Below, one piece after another: positions 1 through 9,609 of a stretch of DNA of 12,876 nucleotides. The notes under the pieces are model-generated. The model saw only the letters and a program-made list of their open reading frames with translations, did no database searches and was not told the DNA's origin. Position 1 is the stretch's first letter, and every line of letters starts with the position of its first letter. Where the stretch lies: contig BBFD01000099.1 of the NCBI GenBank assembly GCA_001313065.1, positions 1 through 12,876 on the forward strand. The letters run 5' to 3'. The position numbers and the translations under genes are program-made. Source of the stretch: Silvimonas sp. JCM 19000. Its GTDB lineage: Bacteria > Pseudomonadota > Gammaproteobacteria > Burkholderiales > Chitinibacteraceae.

Positions 1-1478
1 CGATATGGTGCCAGGCTTCGGTCTCGATGCGGGCGCGGATGCGCTCGGCCACACTGCGCGCCGTGTCGAGCTGGGTATTGCGCAGCACCAGCACAAATTC
101 TTCGCCACCATAACGGGCGGCCAGATCGTGCTCGCGCAGCGAAGCCAGCAATACCGCCGCCCCGGTGCGCAAAACCTGGTCCCCGGTCTGATGCGACCAG
201 CGATCGTTAATCTGCTTGAAGTGATCAAAGTCGAGCACCAGCATGCTCAGGGCCTCACCGGTTTGTTGCGCGGCCTCGATCATGCCGGGCAATGATTCAT
301 CCAGCGCGCGGCGGTTCATCACACCGGTGAGCGCATCGCGATAGGCCGCATCCTGCAGCGCTTGCACGCGCAAATCGGTTTCGCGATTGGCTTCGCGTAA
401 TCGGTTGAGCTCAAATTCTGAGCCGAGCAAGCGCAAACGGATTTCCAGGTTGGCCAGCCGCCGCGATGACAACTGCGCCAGCTTGCCCGCCACGCCTTGA
501 TTGACGCGCTGCATATAGTGTTCGTGAAAACCGATGTAATGCATGACCGCGCGCACCGCGTCGTCGCGTTGCTCATATAACTGGGCCAGTTGCTCGTGTA
601 TGTCTTGCACCAGATGCGGCGCATGCAGTTTTTTTTCTACCGCCTTCAAGGCCTGCAACAGATAGCGCTCGGCGGTCTGATCGTCGCCCGAGCGCAGCAA
701 CAGCTTGCCCAAACCGGTCAGATTGACGATCTGACCCCAGATCAGGCCGGTATCCAGATTGATCTGGTAGGCCTGCTCCAGATGCGCCCGCGCGGCTTCG
801 TAGTGGTCCTGGCGCAAGGCAATCGCGCCCAGATAGTTGTGGATTTCCGCCTGCCAGTCGCGTCGCAGCGGCAGGATCAGTCGGCCTGGGCGCTGAGCAA
901 AACCGTGACGGCAATCTCGAGCCGGTCCAGTTTGATCAGGTCGGCCGCCAGATGCAGCGCAGCTTTGGCGCGTAAATCCGGGTTGTCATGCAGGCGGGCG
1001 AAATCGGCGGCGATGCTATGAAAACGAAAGGCGTTTTCGTGATCTTCGTGCACCACATACAGATTGCCGAGGCCGAGATTGGCTTCGATAAACAGGTCGA
1101 TCTGGCGGGTGGCCAGTGCGTCTTCAAGACTGTCGAGCCAGTGCGTAAGCGCCCGGCTGTCGTCGCCGCCGTTGGCCAGCGCTTCGGCCAGCGCGTGGTT
1201 GGCACGGGCGCGCGCCCAGCGTGGTCCAGATGGGTTGCCATGGTCAGCGCGCGGCGCAATACCGGCTGCGCCGCGGCACCGCCTTGCAACACCACCAGAC
1301 AGCGGCCCCACAGCAACAGCGCGGCGGTTTCGCCGGCTTCGTCGTTCAAGCTGGTGGCCAGATGCGCCGCTTGCTCGGCCAAGGGCAGGCTGAGTTCACA
1401 TTGCGGCAGATAAAGCGCTTCAGCCTGGGCCAGAAGCAGGGCGACGTCCGGGCTGGCCGGCGCCAGCTTGATACTCAT
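1..1478 (-). CDS. TPR-repeat diguanylate cyclase (GGDEF), partial, cut by the left edge
   Basis: Makes the second messenger cyclic di-GMP from two GTP, probably in the cytosol. The first ~300 residues are helical, Ala/Leu-rich repeats of TPR type; a predicted coiled-coil linker follows. The GGDEF domain begins near residue 383 with DALTGVMNRRAL. The active-site loop is ARYGGEEFVLVL (bases 95-109), preceded by REHD five residues upstream, which fits the RxxD inhibitory (I) site. The active-site residues are all present, so a working cyclase is likely. No signal peptide or membrane segment is seen; the TPR part may sense a protein partner. Start ATG at 1478 has AGGTGA just upstream. Frame breaks lie near 1215-1217 and 890; adding one base at each restores one reading frame. 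The last domain residues lie beyond the window. It follows ptsI by 84 bases on the same strand. Family call is firm; the signal sensed is unknown. Confidence 0.88.
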
Positions 1479-1562
1479 AAATCACCTGGGGCGTGAGACC
1501 CACTGCCGGGGCAAGGCGGCCGTGGGCTGCGAATTCGTCGCGTGGAAACAGTTCAGCGAATT

Positions 1563-3289
1563 CTAGTACTGCAGTTGTTTCAGCAGTAGTCGTGCTTCGT
1601 CGGCGTTCTCCGCCTGCAACAACTGGCCCACCAGATCGCGCACTTCGGCCAGATCGGTATCCAGCACTTGTTGCTTCACCTTAAGGATCTGGGTGGGCAG
1701 CATGGAGAAGCGGCGCAAACCCAGCCCCAGCAAAATGCGTGTCAGCACCGGATCGCCGGCCATTTCGCCGCACATCGAGATCGGTTTGTTCATGCGGTTG
1801 CAGGTGCCAATGATGTGCTCGAGCAATTGCAGCACGGCCGGGTGCACCGGGTCGTACAGATGCGACACTGCATCGTCATTGCGATCTACCGCCAGCGTGT
1901 ACTGGATCAGGTCATTGGTGCCGATCGAGCAAAGTCGAGATGATGCAGAAAATGCGCCACCGTCAGCGCCGCCGCCGGTACTTCGATCATGCCGCCCAGC
2001 TCGATGGCGTCGTCAAACGCGATACCCTCGGCGCGTAGCTGCACCTTGGTCTCTTCGATATGGCGCCGCACCTGCTTCACTTCGCCCACATGCGACAACA
2101 TCGGCACCAGCAGCTTGATCTTGCCGTGCGCTGAGGCCCGCAACAGCGCGCGTAACTGGATGCGGAACATGCCGGCCTCGGCCAGGCACAGCCGCACGCC
2201 GGTCAGCCCGAGCGCCGGATTGGGCGAATCGGTTTCGGTTTGCCACTTGGGGATTTTGTCTTTACCCAGGTCGATGGTGCGGATGATGACGGGCTGGCCG
2301 CCCATGCGTTCCGTCACCGTTTTATAGGCCTGGTATTGTTCTTCTTCGGTCGGCAGATCGTCTTCGCTGAGGAAGAGGAATTCGGAGCGGAACAAGCCGA
2401 TGCCGCCAGCGTTGGCGGCCAGCACTTGTTCGACGTCGTCGGGAATTTCGATATTGCCGAACAGTTCGATTTCCACGCCATCGCGCGTAATCGAGCGGCT
2501 GTTCAGAATGTCTTGTAGCTTGGCCTGGCGCGCTTGCCATTCAATCTGGCGCGCGCGGTATTCCACCAGCGTGCGTTCGTCCGGATCAACGATGACCACG
2601 CCGTTCACGCCATCGACAATCACCACTTCTTCTTCGCGGATCAGCGCGCGCGCCTGGCGCAGGGCCAGCACGGACGGCAAATCCAGGCTGCGCGCCAGGA
2701 TGGCGGTATGCGAGGTGGGGCCACCCACGTCGGTCATAAAGGCGGCGTAATCGGTGTCTTTAAACAGCACCATGTCGGCGGGCGACAGGTCGTGCGCCAC
2801 CAGGATGGTGTCGCGGTTGGTGGGGGCCAGCGCGTGGCTGCACACGTCGTGACCCGCCAGCGCCTTGAAAATGCGCTCTACCACCTGAATGACATCGGTA
2901 CGGCGTTCGCGCAGATATTCTTCTTCGATATCGTCAAACTGCGCCAACAGCTGGTCCAGCTGTTCTTTTAGCGCCCACTCGGCATTGCATTTGCGTTTGA
3001 CGATCAGCTCGCGCGGTTCCACCGACAGCGTCTGGTCGTTGAGCAACATGATATGCAGGCTTAGAAACGCACCCAGCTCGGTGGGGGCGTTATCCGGAAT
3101 GCTGCCCCACAGCATTTCCAGTTCCTGGCGGGTGGATTTGATCGCGGCGTCATAACGCGCCACTTCGGACGGCAGATCTTCGTCGCGCAGCGCGTAATGC
3201 ACAATCTCGATATCGGTATGCGATATCAGATGCGCGTGGCCGATGGCGATGCCGCCACCGATGCCTATCCCATGCAATGTAAGACTCAT
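1563..3289 (-). CDS. ptsI: PTS Enzyme I (phosphoenolpyruvate-protein phosphotransferase)
   Basis: Takes phosphate from phosphoenolpyruvate onto a histidine and passes it to HPr; cytosolic. The swivelling-domain motif GGPTSHTAILARS carries the phosphorylated His (about residue 194). The PEP-binding barrel follows with GGIGLFRSEFLFL and VIIRTIDLGKDK, and the C-terminal catalytic Cys sits in SMCGEMAGDP (about residue 507). The start at 3289 is chosen because GGGAGG lies eight bases upstream and the protein then opens MSLTLHGIGI as in the family; an upstream in-frame ATG at 3370 would overlap ptsH. One base is missing near 1929 (DFA|SIGTNDL); with it restored the product is 575 residues, the same as E. 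coli Enzyme I. The gene lies 52 bases after ptsH and is probably cotranscribed with it. Confidence 0.96.
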
Positions 3290-3341
3290 CCAACCTCCCG
3301 ACGAGGGCTGCGTGCAGGCAGCCGGTGTGTGCTGGGCAGGC

Positions 3342-3611
3342 TTATTCGCCTTCGCCGAACTTGTCTGCAATCAGTGCCGTCAGCGCATCCAGCGCGTTCT
3401 GGTCATCCGGGCCGCTGGTTTCCAGCGTCACCTTGCTGCCTTTGCCTGCCGCCAACATCATCACGCCCATAATGGACTTGGCGTTGACCCGCTTTTGATT
3501 GCGGCTGATCCAGACTTCGCTCTGAAACTGGCTGGCCAGCTGGGTGAGCTTGCTCGAGGCCCGCGCATGCAGGCCCAGTTTGTTGACGATTTCCACTTCG
3601 AGTAACGGCAT
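3342..3611 (-). CDS. ptsH: PTS phosphocarrier protein HPr
   Basis: Small cytosolic phosphocarrier of 89 residues, the family's normal size. It accepts phosphate from Enzyme I on His15, seen in the motif GLHARAS, and hands it to IIA proteins. Ser46 in NAKSIMGVMML is the site which, in species with HPr kinase, is phosphorylated for regulation; no hprK is in this window. The frame is intact. It starts 18 bases after the IIA gene and lies just before ptsI, so the three form a compact phosphorelay operon. Confidence 0.97.
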   Translation of the reverse strand: MPLLEVEIVNKLGLHARASSKLTQLASQFQSEVWISRNQKRVNAKSIMGVMMLAAGKGSKVTLETSGPDDQNALDALTALIADKFGEGE

Positions 3612-3629
3612 GGTGTTCTCTGACCTTGA

Positions 3630-4025
3630 TCAGCCTTGATTGGGCAACATGTACAAAACGCCTTCGAGCCCGCCGGTGATGGCTTTGCTGACCACCACTT
3701 CGAGCGGCTGCTGACAGTACGTCAGCGCGCGTACCAGCATGGGAAGATTGACACCGGCCACCGCTTCTACACGGCCCGGCTGGATCAGGCGGTTGGCCAC
3801 ATTCGAGGGCGTTCCGCCGTAGATGTCGGTGAGCAAGAGCACGCCCGAGCCATCATCCAGGACTTCAATCAGTTCTTGCGCCTTGACCACCACCAGGTCG
3901 GGATCATCGGTCTTGCTGACTGCCAGTTGCCCGACATTGAGCACGGGCCGACCCATGATGTGCTGTGCACACGAGATCAGCGCCTCGCCCAGCGACACAT
4001 GCGTCACGATGATGATGCCTACCAT
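3630..4025 (-). CDS. PTS mannose/fructose-type IIA protein, single domain
   Basis: Stand-alone EIIA of the mannose superfamily, 131 residues and intact. The phosphorylated His is His9 in IIIVTHVSLGEAL, and residues 67-75 give the family motif DIYGGTPSN. There is no attached IIB domain and no IIC/IID permease nearby. In betaproteobacteria such lone IIA proteins next to ptsH-ptsI are taken to be regulatory phosphate acceptors; that role is inferred here from context. AAGGAA lies ahead of the ATG. A 185-base gap separates it from apbE upstream, so it may have its own promoter. Sometimes named ptsM or manX; I give no symbol because the sugar link is unproven. Confidence 0.93.
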   Translation of the reverse strand: MVGIIIVTHVSLGEALISCAQHIMGRPVLNVGQLAVSKTDDPDLVVVKAQELIEVLDDGSGVLLLTDIYGGTPSNVANRLIQPGRVEAVAGVNLPMLVRALTYCQQPLEVVVSKAITGGLEGVLYMLPNQG

Positions 4026-4210
4026 GTGGAACGGTTTCCTTGTACGGCCTGGTGCGGTGTATTCGGGTCTTGTTTTGGCTTATTGCAGTGGCGTTAACCA
4101 TCCGGTCGACGCCCCACCCGGATTTATAACCGAAAAAAAACTGCCTTTCTCGTAAGAGATAACCTGACCTGCGCCGCAAAATTACAGGCGTAGCGGGCTA
4201 CGTTGTGGCC
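4026..4210 (-). promoter_or_regulatory. apbE-IIA intergenic leader with possible promoter
   Basis: 185 bases without a gene. On the minus strand there is a TATAAA box at 4123-4128, downstream of a T8 tract (4133-4140), which could be a -10 element for the PTS operon with a leader of about 90 bases. No good -35 match is seen 16-18 bases upstream. A short perfect inverted repeat, CGTAGC-GG-GCTACG (4189-4202), lies just after the apbE stop and is followed on the minus strand only by a weak TTTT; it may be a poor terminator or processing site. Confidence 0.3.
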
Positions 4211-5255
4211 TTAGCGCAACCGGTAAATGTGCGGCGGGTTCTGCTGCCATTGCACGCGCGACTGCATATCGGGCGTTAGATACACACTGCCATCGCTGGC
4301 CACCAGCAACACATCCTTGATGCCAAAGCGATCGGCATAATGCGTGGCACTGCCGATGCCGCCGACAAATACCGGCTTGGTCGCAGCGTCCGAAATCGCG
4401 CCGGCTTCGGTACTGGCGGGTGCGATAACGGTGGCGGCCTGCATGGTTTGGGCGGGCTGGCCGCTGCGCGGGTCGATCAGATGCGAGTAGCGCTGGCCTT
4501 TGACTTCAAAGTAGCGCTGATAGTCGCCCGAGGTGCCGATGGATTCGCCGTCGTTGAGCTGGATGATGGCCAGCACGCCGGGTTTGCGCGGATGCTGCAG
4601 GCCCACTTTCCACGGCGTATCGCCTTTGCGGCCCAGCGCCAGCACATTGCCGCCGATATTGATCAGCGCGTTGTTCATGCCTTTTTTTTGCGCAAATAGC
4701 TGGCAGCGCGATCCAGCGCAAAGCCCTTGAAACCGCCCAGATCGATATTCACTGCGGGATTGCGGCTGCTGACTGCATTGCCGTCAAACTCCAGATCATC
4801 CAGCGTGGGGTGGGCCGCCACCAGCTTCTGCACCACGGCCGCATCGGGCAGCACCGGCGCAAACGTGTCTTTATGAAAGCCCCACGCCGCCACCAGATCG
4901 CCGATGGCCGGATCAAACAATTGATCCGAGCGCTCGGCATAGCCTTGGGCCTGCTTGAGGATGGCGATCATTTCGGGATCGGTTTGATACGGCTTGCCTT
5001 GGGCAAAGGCCGCATTCATGCGCGTGATTTCTGAGGGTTGCCAGGCATGCAGACGCGCGTGCAGCCGGTCGAGGTCAGCCAGGATGGCGGCGCTAACCGG
5101 CGCGGCCTTGTCTTCGGGCTCGCCATAGATGGTGATCTGCACGCGCGTGCCGAACACATAGCTTTCTTGCTGGAATTCCGGCGGTTTGCCGCAGGCAGTC
5201 AGCGTGATCGCGCATACGGCATACAGCAAAAAAACCGGCACCACAAGCGGATCAC
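4211..5255 (-). CDS. apbE: FAD:protein FMN transferase, lipoprotein
   Basis: Flavinylates proteins by moving FMN from FAD onto Thr/Ser of targets such as NqrB/NqrC or RnfG-type subunits; periplasmic, membrane-anchored. Motifs: YVFGTRVQITIYG near the N-terminus, IDLGGFKGFALDRA in the middle, then INIGGNVLALG, YSHLIDPRSGQPA and the metal-site segment ISDAATKPVFVGG. I place the start at GTG 5255, overlapping the gshB stop as GTGA. In that frame the protein opens V/M-IRLWCR and, with the A7 run at 5228-5234 shortened by two, continues into a hydrophobic stretch and the lipobox LTAC, a proper lipoprotein signal. A second break is at the T8 run 4682-4689; shortening it by two gives LRKKGMNNALINIGG. 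The repaired length is about 346 residues, normal for the family. The loop GGF-KGF appears one residue shorter than the common GG(I/F)AKG(Y/F). Confidence 0.9.
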
Positions 5256-6201
5256 AGGCCCAACTTGCGCTCAAGCGCGTCAATAAACAAAGCCGCGACA
5301 TCAATGCCGGACTGCGCGGTAATTTCCTGAAAGCAGGTGGGGCTGGTGACGTTGATTTCGGTGACGTTGTCGCCAATCACATCCAGACCCACCAGAAACA
5401 GACCCTTGGCGGCCAGTTGCGGGCCAGTGTTTCGGCAATTTCACGATCACGCGGCGTCAGCGGCCGCGCTACGCCGGTGCCACCCGCCGCCAGATTGCCG
5501 CGCGTTTCGCCCGCAGCCGGAATGCGCGCCAGGCACCAGTCCACCGGCTTGCCATCAATCAGCAACACGCGCTTGTCGCCGTCCTTGATGGCGGGCAGAT
5601 AGCGCTGCGCCATCACGGTGCGGGTTTCGTTCTCGGTTAGCGTTTCGATAATCGAGCCGACATTGGGGTCGTTGGGCGTAATGCGGAAAATGCCCATGCC
5701 GCCCATGCCATCCAGCGGCTTGAGGATGACGTCCTGATGCTCGGCCAGAAACACGCGGATGTCGGCGGCGCGTTGCGTCACCATCGTCGGCGTAATGAAT
5801 TCCGGATGCTTGAGGATGGCCAGCTTTTCGTTGTAATCGCGCAGCGTCTGGCCCGGATTGAACACGCGCGCGCCTTGCGACTCGGCCAGCGACAACAGAT
5901 GCGTGGCGTACAGATATTGCGCATCAAACGGCGGGTCTTTGCGCATCAGCACCGCGCCAAAGTCTTTGAGCGGCTGCTGCAGATGCGGCTCCAGCTCAAA
6001 CCAGACCTTGTATTCCTGGGTGTCGGTAAAGGTGAGCTTTTGCGCGGCGGCTTCGACCACGCCGTTGTACACGCGCAGATCATGCGCCTGCGTCACCCAC
6101 AGTTCCCACCCGCGTCGCGCGGCCTCGCGCAACATCACATAGGTGGAATCTTTGTGGATCTTGAAGCCGACCACGGGATCAGCAATGACGAGCAGGCGCA
6201 T
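5252..6201 (-). CDS. gshB: Glutathione synthetase
   Basis: ATP-dependent ligase joining gamma-glutamylcysteine and glycine, the second step of glutathione synthesis; cytosolic. Signature segments are all present: [10 protein letters not shown] (about 84-93), NEKLA (from 124), the glycine-rich ATP-grasp loop [14 protein letters not shown] (161-174) and [18 protein letters not shown] (226-243). One C is missing from the run at 5421-5423; with it the tail reads [20 protein letters not shown] and the gene ends at TGA 5252. The repaired product is 316 residues, the same as E. coli GshB. It starts 37 bases after the gshA stop, and its end overlaps the likely GTG start of apbE, which suggests translational coupling. 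Confidence 0.96.
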
Positions 6202-6238
6202 GTTGGGTTCCGGTTAAAACCGCAGGAGAAGCGGGCGT

Positions 6239-7534
6239 TCAGGCGGCGAATGACAAGTGCACGGCTGGCGCAGTGGCTTCCAGTTCGTGCGCGGCCGCCA
6301 GCAGAGCCAGCCGTGCTACCACGCCATAGGCGTAGAAGCGGTTGGGCGCGCTGTCCGGCTCGCCATCGCAATCGGGCGTGGTACACGGGCTGGCAAAGCC
6401 CAGCGGCACAAAATGCATGCCGGGCGCATTGAGGTTTTCTTCGGGGCCGCGATCAGTGTGGACACGGTAGAAACCGCCCACCACAAAGCGATCCATCATG
6501 TAGACCACCGGCTCGGCCACGGCGTCGTTGATGCTTTCAAAGGTGGGCACGCCTTCCTGCACGATCACATCGTGCACTTCCAGGCCTTCCTTGATCACGC
6601 TCATCTTGTTGCGTTGCTTGCGGTTCAGACCCACCACATCGTCGGCCGACTTCACGCTCATCACACCCATGCCGTAAGTACCGGCGTTGGCTTTGACGAT
6701 GACAAACGGGTCGTGGTCGATGCCGTGTTCTTTATATTTGATGCGGATTTTGTCCAGCATCTGGCTGACGGTATCGGCCAGACGTTCTTCGCCGGTGCGC
6801 GCGTGGAAGTCGAGTTGATCGACATGATCAAAGTAGGGATTGATGGTCCACGGGTCGATGCCGATCAGCTTGGCAAAGTCATTGGCGACATGGTCATAGG
6901 CGGCAAAGTGATGCGTCTTGCGGCGCACGGCCCAACCGGCATGCAGCGGCGGCAGCAGCGTTTGCTCGATGCCTTCCAGCATCGGCGGAATGCCAGCCGA
7001 CAAATCGTTGTTCAGCAGCACGGCGCACGGATCGAAACCGGCGACGCCCAGGCGGCGGCCATTGCGCACCAGCGTTCCAGCGTCAGCTTCTGGCCATCGG
7101 GCAGATCAAACGAAGTCGGTTCGGTAATTTCGGGGTTGAGCGTGCCAGGCGCACCACCAGCCCGGCCATCTTCAAAATGCGCGTCAGCGCAGCCACGTTC
7201 TGTAGATAGAAGGTATTGCGGGTGTGGTTTTCCGGGATCAGCAGCAGGCGCTTGGCGTCGGGGCAGAAGCTTTCCAGCGCGGTCATCACCGCTTGCACGC
7301 CCAGCGGGTGGAATTCGGGATTCAGGTTGTTAAAGCCGCCGGGATAGAGATTCATATCCACCGGAGCCAGCTTGTAACCGGCGTTGCGCAAATCCACCGA
7401 CCATAAAACGGCGGCGTCGATTCTTGCCATTGATTGCGCAGCCAATGTTCGATTTCAGGCTGGGCCAGCAGAATACGGCGCTCCAGATCCAGCAAAGGGC
7501 CAGACAGCGCGGTGGTGAGATGCGGAACGGTCAT
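6239..7534 (-). CDS. gshA: Glutamate-cysteine ligase, proteobacterial GshA type
   Basis: First and usually rate-limiting step of glutathione synthesis: ATP-dependent joining of glutamate and cysteine. It resembles the single-gene betaproteobacterial form rather than E. coli GshA. Readable landmarks are LAPVDMNLYPGGFNNLN, LLIPENHTRNTFYLQNV, GFDPCAVLLNNDLSAG, IVKANAGTYGMGVMSVK and YMMDRFVVGGFYRVHTDRG. Three single bases are missing, near 7400 (FYG|SVDLRNAG), 7145-7146 (VRLG|TLNPEITEP) and 7074 (TLEP|LVRNGRR). With these restored the start is ATG 7534 (MTVPHLTTALSG) and the protein is about 432 residues. The stretch MAAQSMARIDAAV, which an intact-frame caller would use as a start, lies out of frame. 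gshB follows by 37 bases. The name is secure from context and motifs. Confidence 0.93.
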
Positions 7535-7550
7535 CGGTAACACCCATCTT

Positions 7551-7586
7551 AAAAAAAGCGTCAGGCACAAATGCGGGCGTGACGGC
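7551..7586 (-). terminator. Probable corA terminator, or gshA leader hairpin
   Basis: On the minus strand CGTCA pairs with TGACG around a GC-rich interior and is followed directly by a T7 tract (A7 on the plus strand at 7551-7557). This fits a Rho-independent terminator for corA. It ends only 17 bases before the gshA ATG, so gshA transcripts must either read through or start inside this gap; a leader-attenuation role is possible. Another T7 tract lies at 7576-7582 inside the element. Confidence 0.4.
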
Positions 7587-7616
7587 AAAAAAACAAGCCA
7601 TTCGGTCGCCAGACCA

Positions 7617-7635
7617 CAGCGCACAGCGTGCGCTG
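7617..7635 (-). other. Perfect 8-bp hairpin just after corA
   Basis: CAGCGCAC-loop-GTGCGCTG with a three-base loop, starting seven bases past the corA stop. No T tract follows immediately, so alone it is not a standard terminator. It may protect the corA mRNA end or act with the T-tract element at 7551-7586. Confidence 0.4.
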
Positions 7636-7641
7636 ACCAGA

Positions 7642-8609
7642 TTACAACCAGCCTTTGCGCTTGAAAAAACCAGTACGGCGCAATGCCGGACAGAATCATC
7701 AAGACAATGGCAAATGGATAACCCAGTTGCCAGTGTAGTTCCGGCATGGCGTTGAAGTTCATGCCGTAGATGCTGGCGATGACCGTCGGCGGCAGAAACA
7801 CCACGGCGGCAATCGAGAAAATCTTGATGATTTTGTTTTGCTGCAGGTTGATCAGGCCCATGACCGCGTCCATCAAGAAGTTGATCTTGTCGAACAAAAA
7901 AAAGGCGGTGTGGTTGTTCAGCGATTCCAGATCGCGCAGCACTTCGCGCAGATTGTCTTGCTGTGCGTGCGTCAAACTACGACCGCGCAGCAAAAAAAAG
8001 ACAATGCCCGCCGCGTGTCCATCAAGTCCAGCCGTACTTTGCCGTTCATGTCTTCCTGGCGCGCGATGTCGGAGACGGTTTCGGCCATGTCTTTATCGCT
8101 CATTTCACTGGAACGCGTCAGCACGCGGCTGCTGACCTTGTCGAGGCCTGTGTACACGCCTTCGAGCACATCGGCGGCGTATTCGACTGCGACGTCGTAA
8201 ATGGCCAGCAGGATGTCTTCGGCCGAGTGCACAAAGTCAGCCTGCATGCGCGCGCGCATCCGGAACAGCCGGAACGCGGCCAGCTCGTCGGTGCGGATCG
8301 ATAACAGCCGGCCTTCGGTTAGCAAAAAAGGTCACCGTCAGCACTTCGGCTTCGTCATGGCGCTGATGCAGAAAAAAATGAATTGAGATGGATGCCGGCT
8401 TCGTCGATATAACACCGGGCCGAATCCTCGATGTCTTCCATTTCTTCGTCATCGAGCTTGAGCTTGAAGGTCTCGTTCAGCCAGCCGCGCTCGTGCTCCA
8501 GCGCGTCGACCACGTCCACCCACACCACGTCGGGCCGGACCAGGTCTGCCGCCGCTTCGACCGGCATCGGCCGCAGTCGGCCTTCTACAAAACCGTAAGC
8601 GGTTAGCAT
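7642..8609 (-). CDS. corA: Magnesium/cobalt transport protein CorA
   Basis: Inner-membrane Mg2+ channel, with a large cytosolic domain and two C-terminal helices. The hallmark YGMNF-AMPE motif follows the first membrane helix ([18 protein letters not shown]), and the second helix is [17 protein letters not shown]. The family's end FKRKGWL and stop come at 7642 once frames are joined. Start ATG 8609 ([11 protein letters not shown]) has GGAG eight bases upstream. Four A/T runs break the frame: 8372-8378, 8324-8329, 7992-7999 and 7674-7679 (one, one, two and one base too many). A fifth run, 7896-7903, adds an in-frame extra Phe in [13 protein letters not shown], where relatives have one fewer. 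The repaired length is about 319-320 residues (E. coli 316). All five defects are in homopolymers, which points to sequencing error. Confidence 0.94.
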
Positions 8610-8639
8610 GCGCGCAACTCCGTCAAATTCTGTGCGCGG

Positions 8640-8645
8640 ATTATA
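8640..8645 (-). promoter_or_regulatory. corA: Likely -10 box of the corA promoter
   Basis: Perfect TATAAT on the minus strand, 31 bases before the corA ATG, which leaves a leader of about 24 bases. No convincing -35 lies 16-18 bases upstream. The 102-base corA-prmC gap is divergent, and I see no clear prmC promoter in it; the overlapping plus-strand TTATAC (8641-8646) could serve. Confidence 0.4.
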
Positions 8646-8711
8646 CGAGAGCCTGCCGTCCACGCGCCTGCACAATTTGTGCCGCCCCGGCCCGGCTACT
8701 ACACTGCGCGC

Positions 8712-9537
8712 ATGCATACCTACCAGACTCTGCTCACGCAAAGCGGGCTTGATCGCAGCGATGCGACCGCGCTGTTGTTCCACCTGACCGGGCATGGCCG
8801 TGCCTGGCTGATTGCGCATGACCGCGATGAAGTGCCCGACGAGTTGGTGCAACGCTTCGCCGCTTTGGCAGCGCGGCGGCGCGCGGGCGAGCCGGTGGCT
8901 ATCTGCTGGGCGAGCGCGAGTTCTACAGCCTGATGTTCAGTGTGACGCCCGCTGTGCTGATTCCGCGGCCGGATACCGAACTGATCGTCGAACTGGCGTT
9001 GCAACGCATCGCCCCCGGCCAGACGGCGCGGGTGCTCGATCTGGCACCGGCAGCGGCATTATCGCGGTAACCGTGGCGCATGAACGACCGCAAGCGGTGG
9101 TGACGGCGGTGGATATTTCGCCTGCCGCGCTGGCAGTGGCCCAGGCCAATGGCGCGCGCCATGCACCGGGCGTGACGTTTGCACTGAGCGACTGGTTTGC
9201 CGCGCTGCCGCCGCAACGCTTTGATCTGATCCTGTCCAACCCGCCTTATATAGAAAGTAACGACGCGCATCTGGCCCAGGGCGACCTACGCTTTGAGCCC
9301 CGCGGCGCGCTGACCGATGAGGCCGATGGCCTGGCGCACATCCGCACCATTATTGATACCGCGCCGGATTGGCTGGAACCCGAAGCCTGGCTGCTGTTTG
9401 AACATGGCTACGACCAGGGCCTGGCCAGCCGCGATCTGCTGACCGCGGCCGGTTATCGCGACGTGCAGACCTGGCAAGACCTGGCTGGGCTGGATCGCGT
9501 CAGCGGCGGGCTTGCCCCCAAACCGGCGGCTGAGTAG
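8712..9537 (+). CDS. prmC: Peptide chain release factor glutamine methyltransferase
   Basis: SAM-dependent enzyme that methylates the Gln of the GGQ motif in release factors RF1 and RF2; cytosolic. The N-terminal helical domain reads [21 protein letters not shown]. The catalytic part has [13 protein letters not shown], the SAM-binding [11 protein letters not shown] (after repair), [15 protein letters not shown] and the diagnostic NPPY at about residue 177 ([11 protein letters not shown]). One base is missing near 8899 ([15 protein letters not shown]) and one G near 9043-9044 (VLDLG|TGSG). Repaired length is 275 residues, against 277 in E. coli. ATG 8712 is preferred to a GTG at 8679 because it gives the usual N-terminus. 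prfA, a frequent neighbour, is not here. Confidence 0.94.
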
Positions 9538-9609
9538 AATACCCGAGTAAATTAATCAGGAACTCAGCGTCGATCGCTACGTGGGGGTTCCGCAGCGCGA
9601 GTTAAATCC

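Noticed and set aside
1530..1562. Two GCGAATTC copies between ptsI and the GGDEF gene
   Set aside because: Only two eight-base copies with no further structure; probably chance. No sign of a cloning junction, as both flanking genes are in normal context.
6257..7333. A 358-codon open frame on the plus strand opposite gshA and its leader
   Set aside because: Its His/Val/Gly-rich text resembles the complement of a GC-rich gene, it matches no family I know, and the opposite strand clearly encodes GshA.
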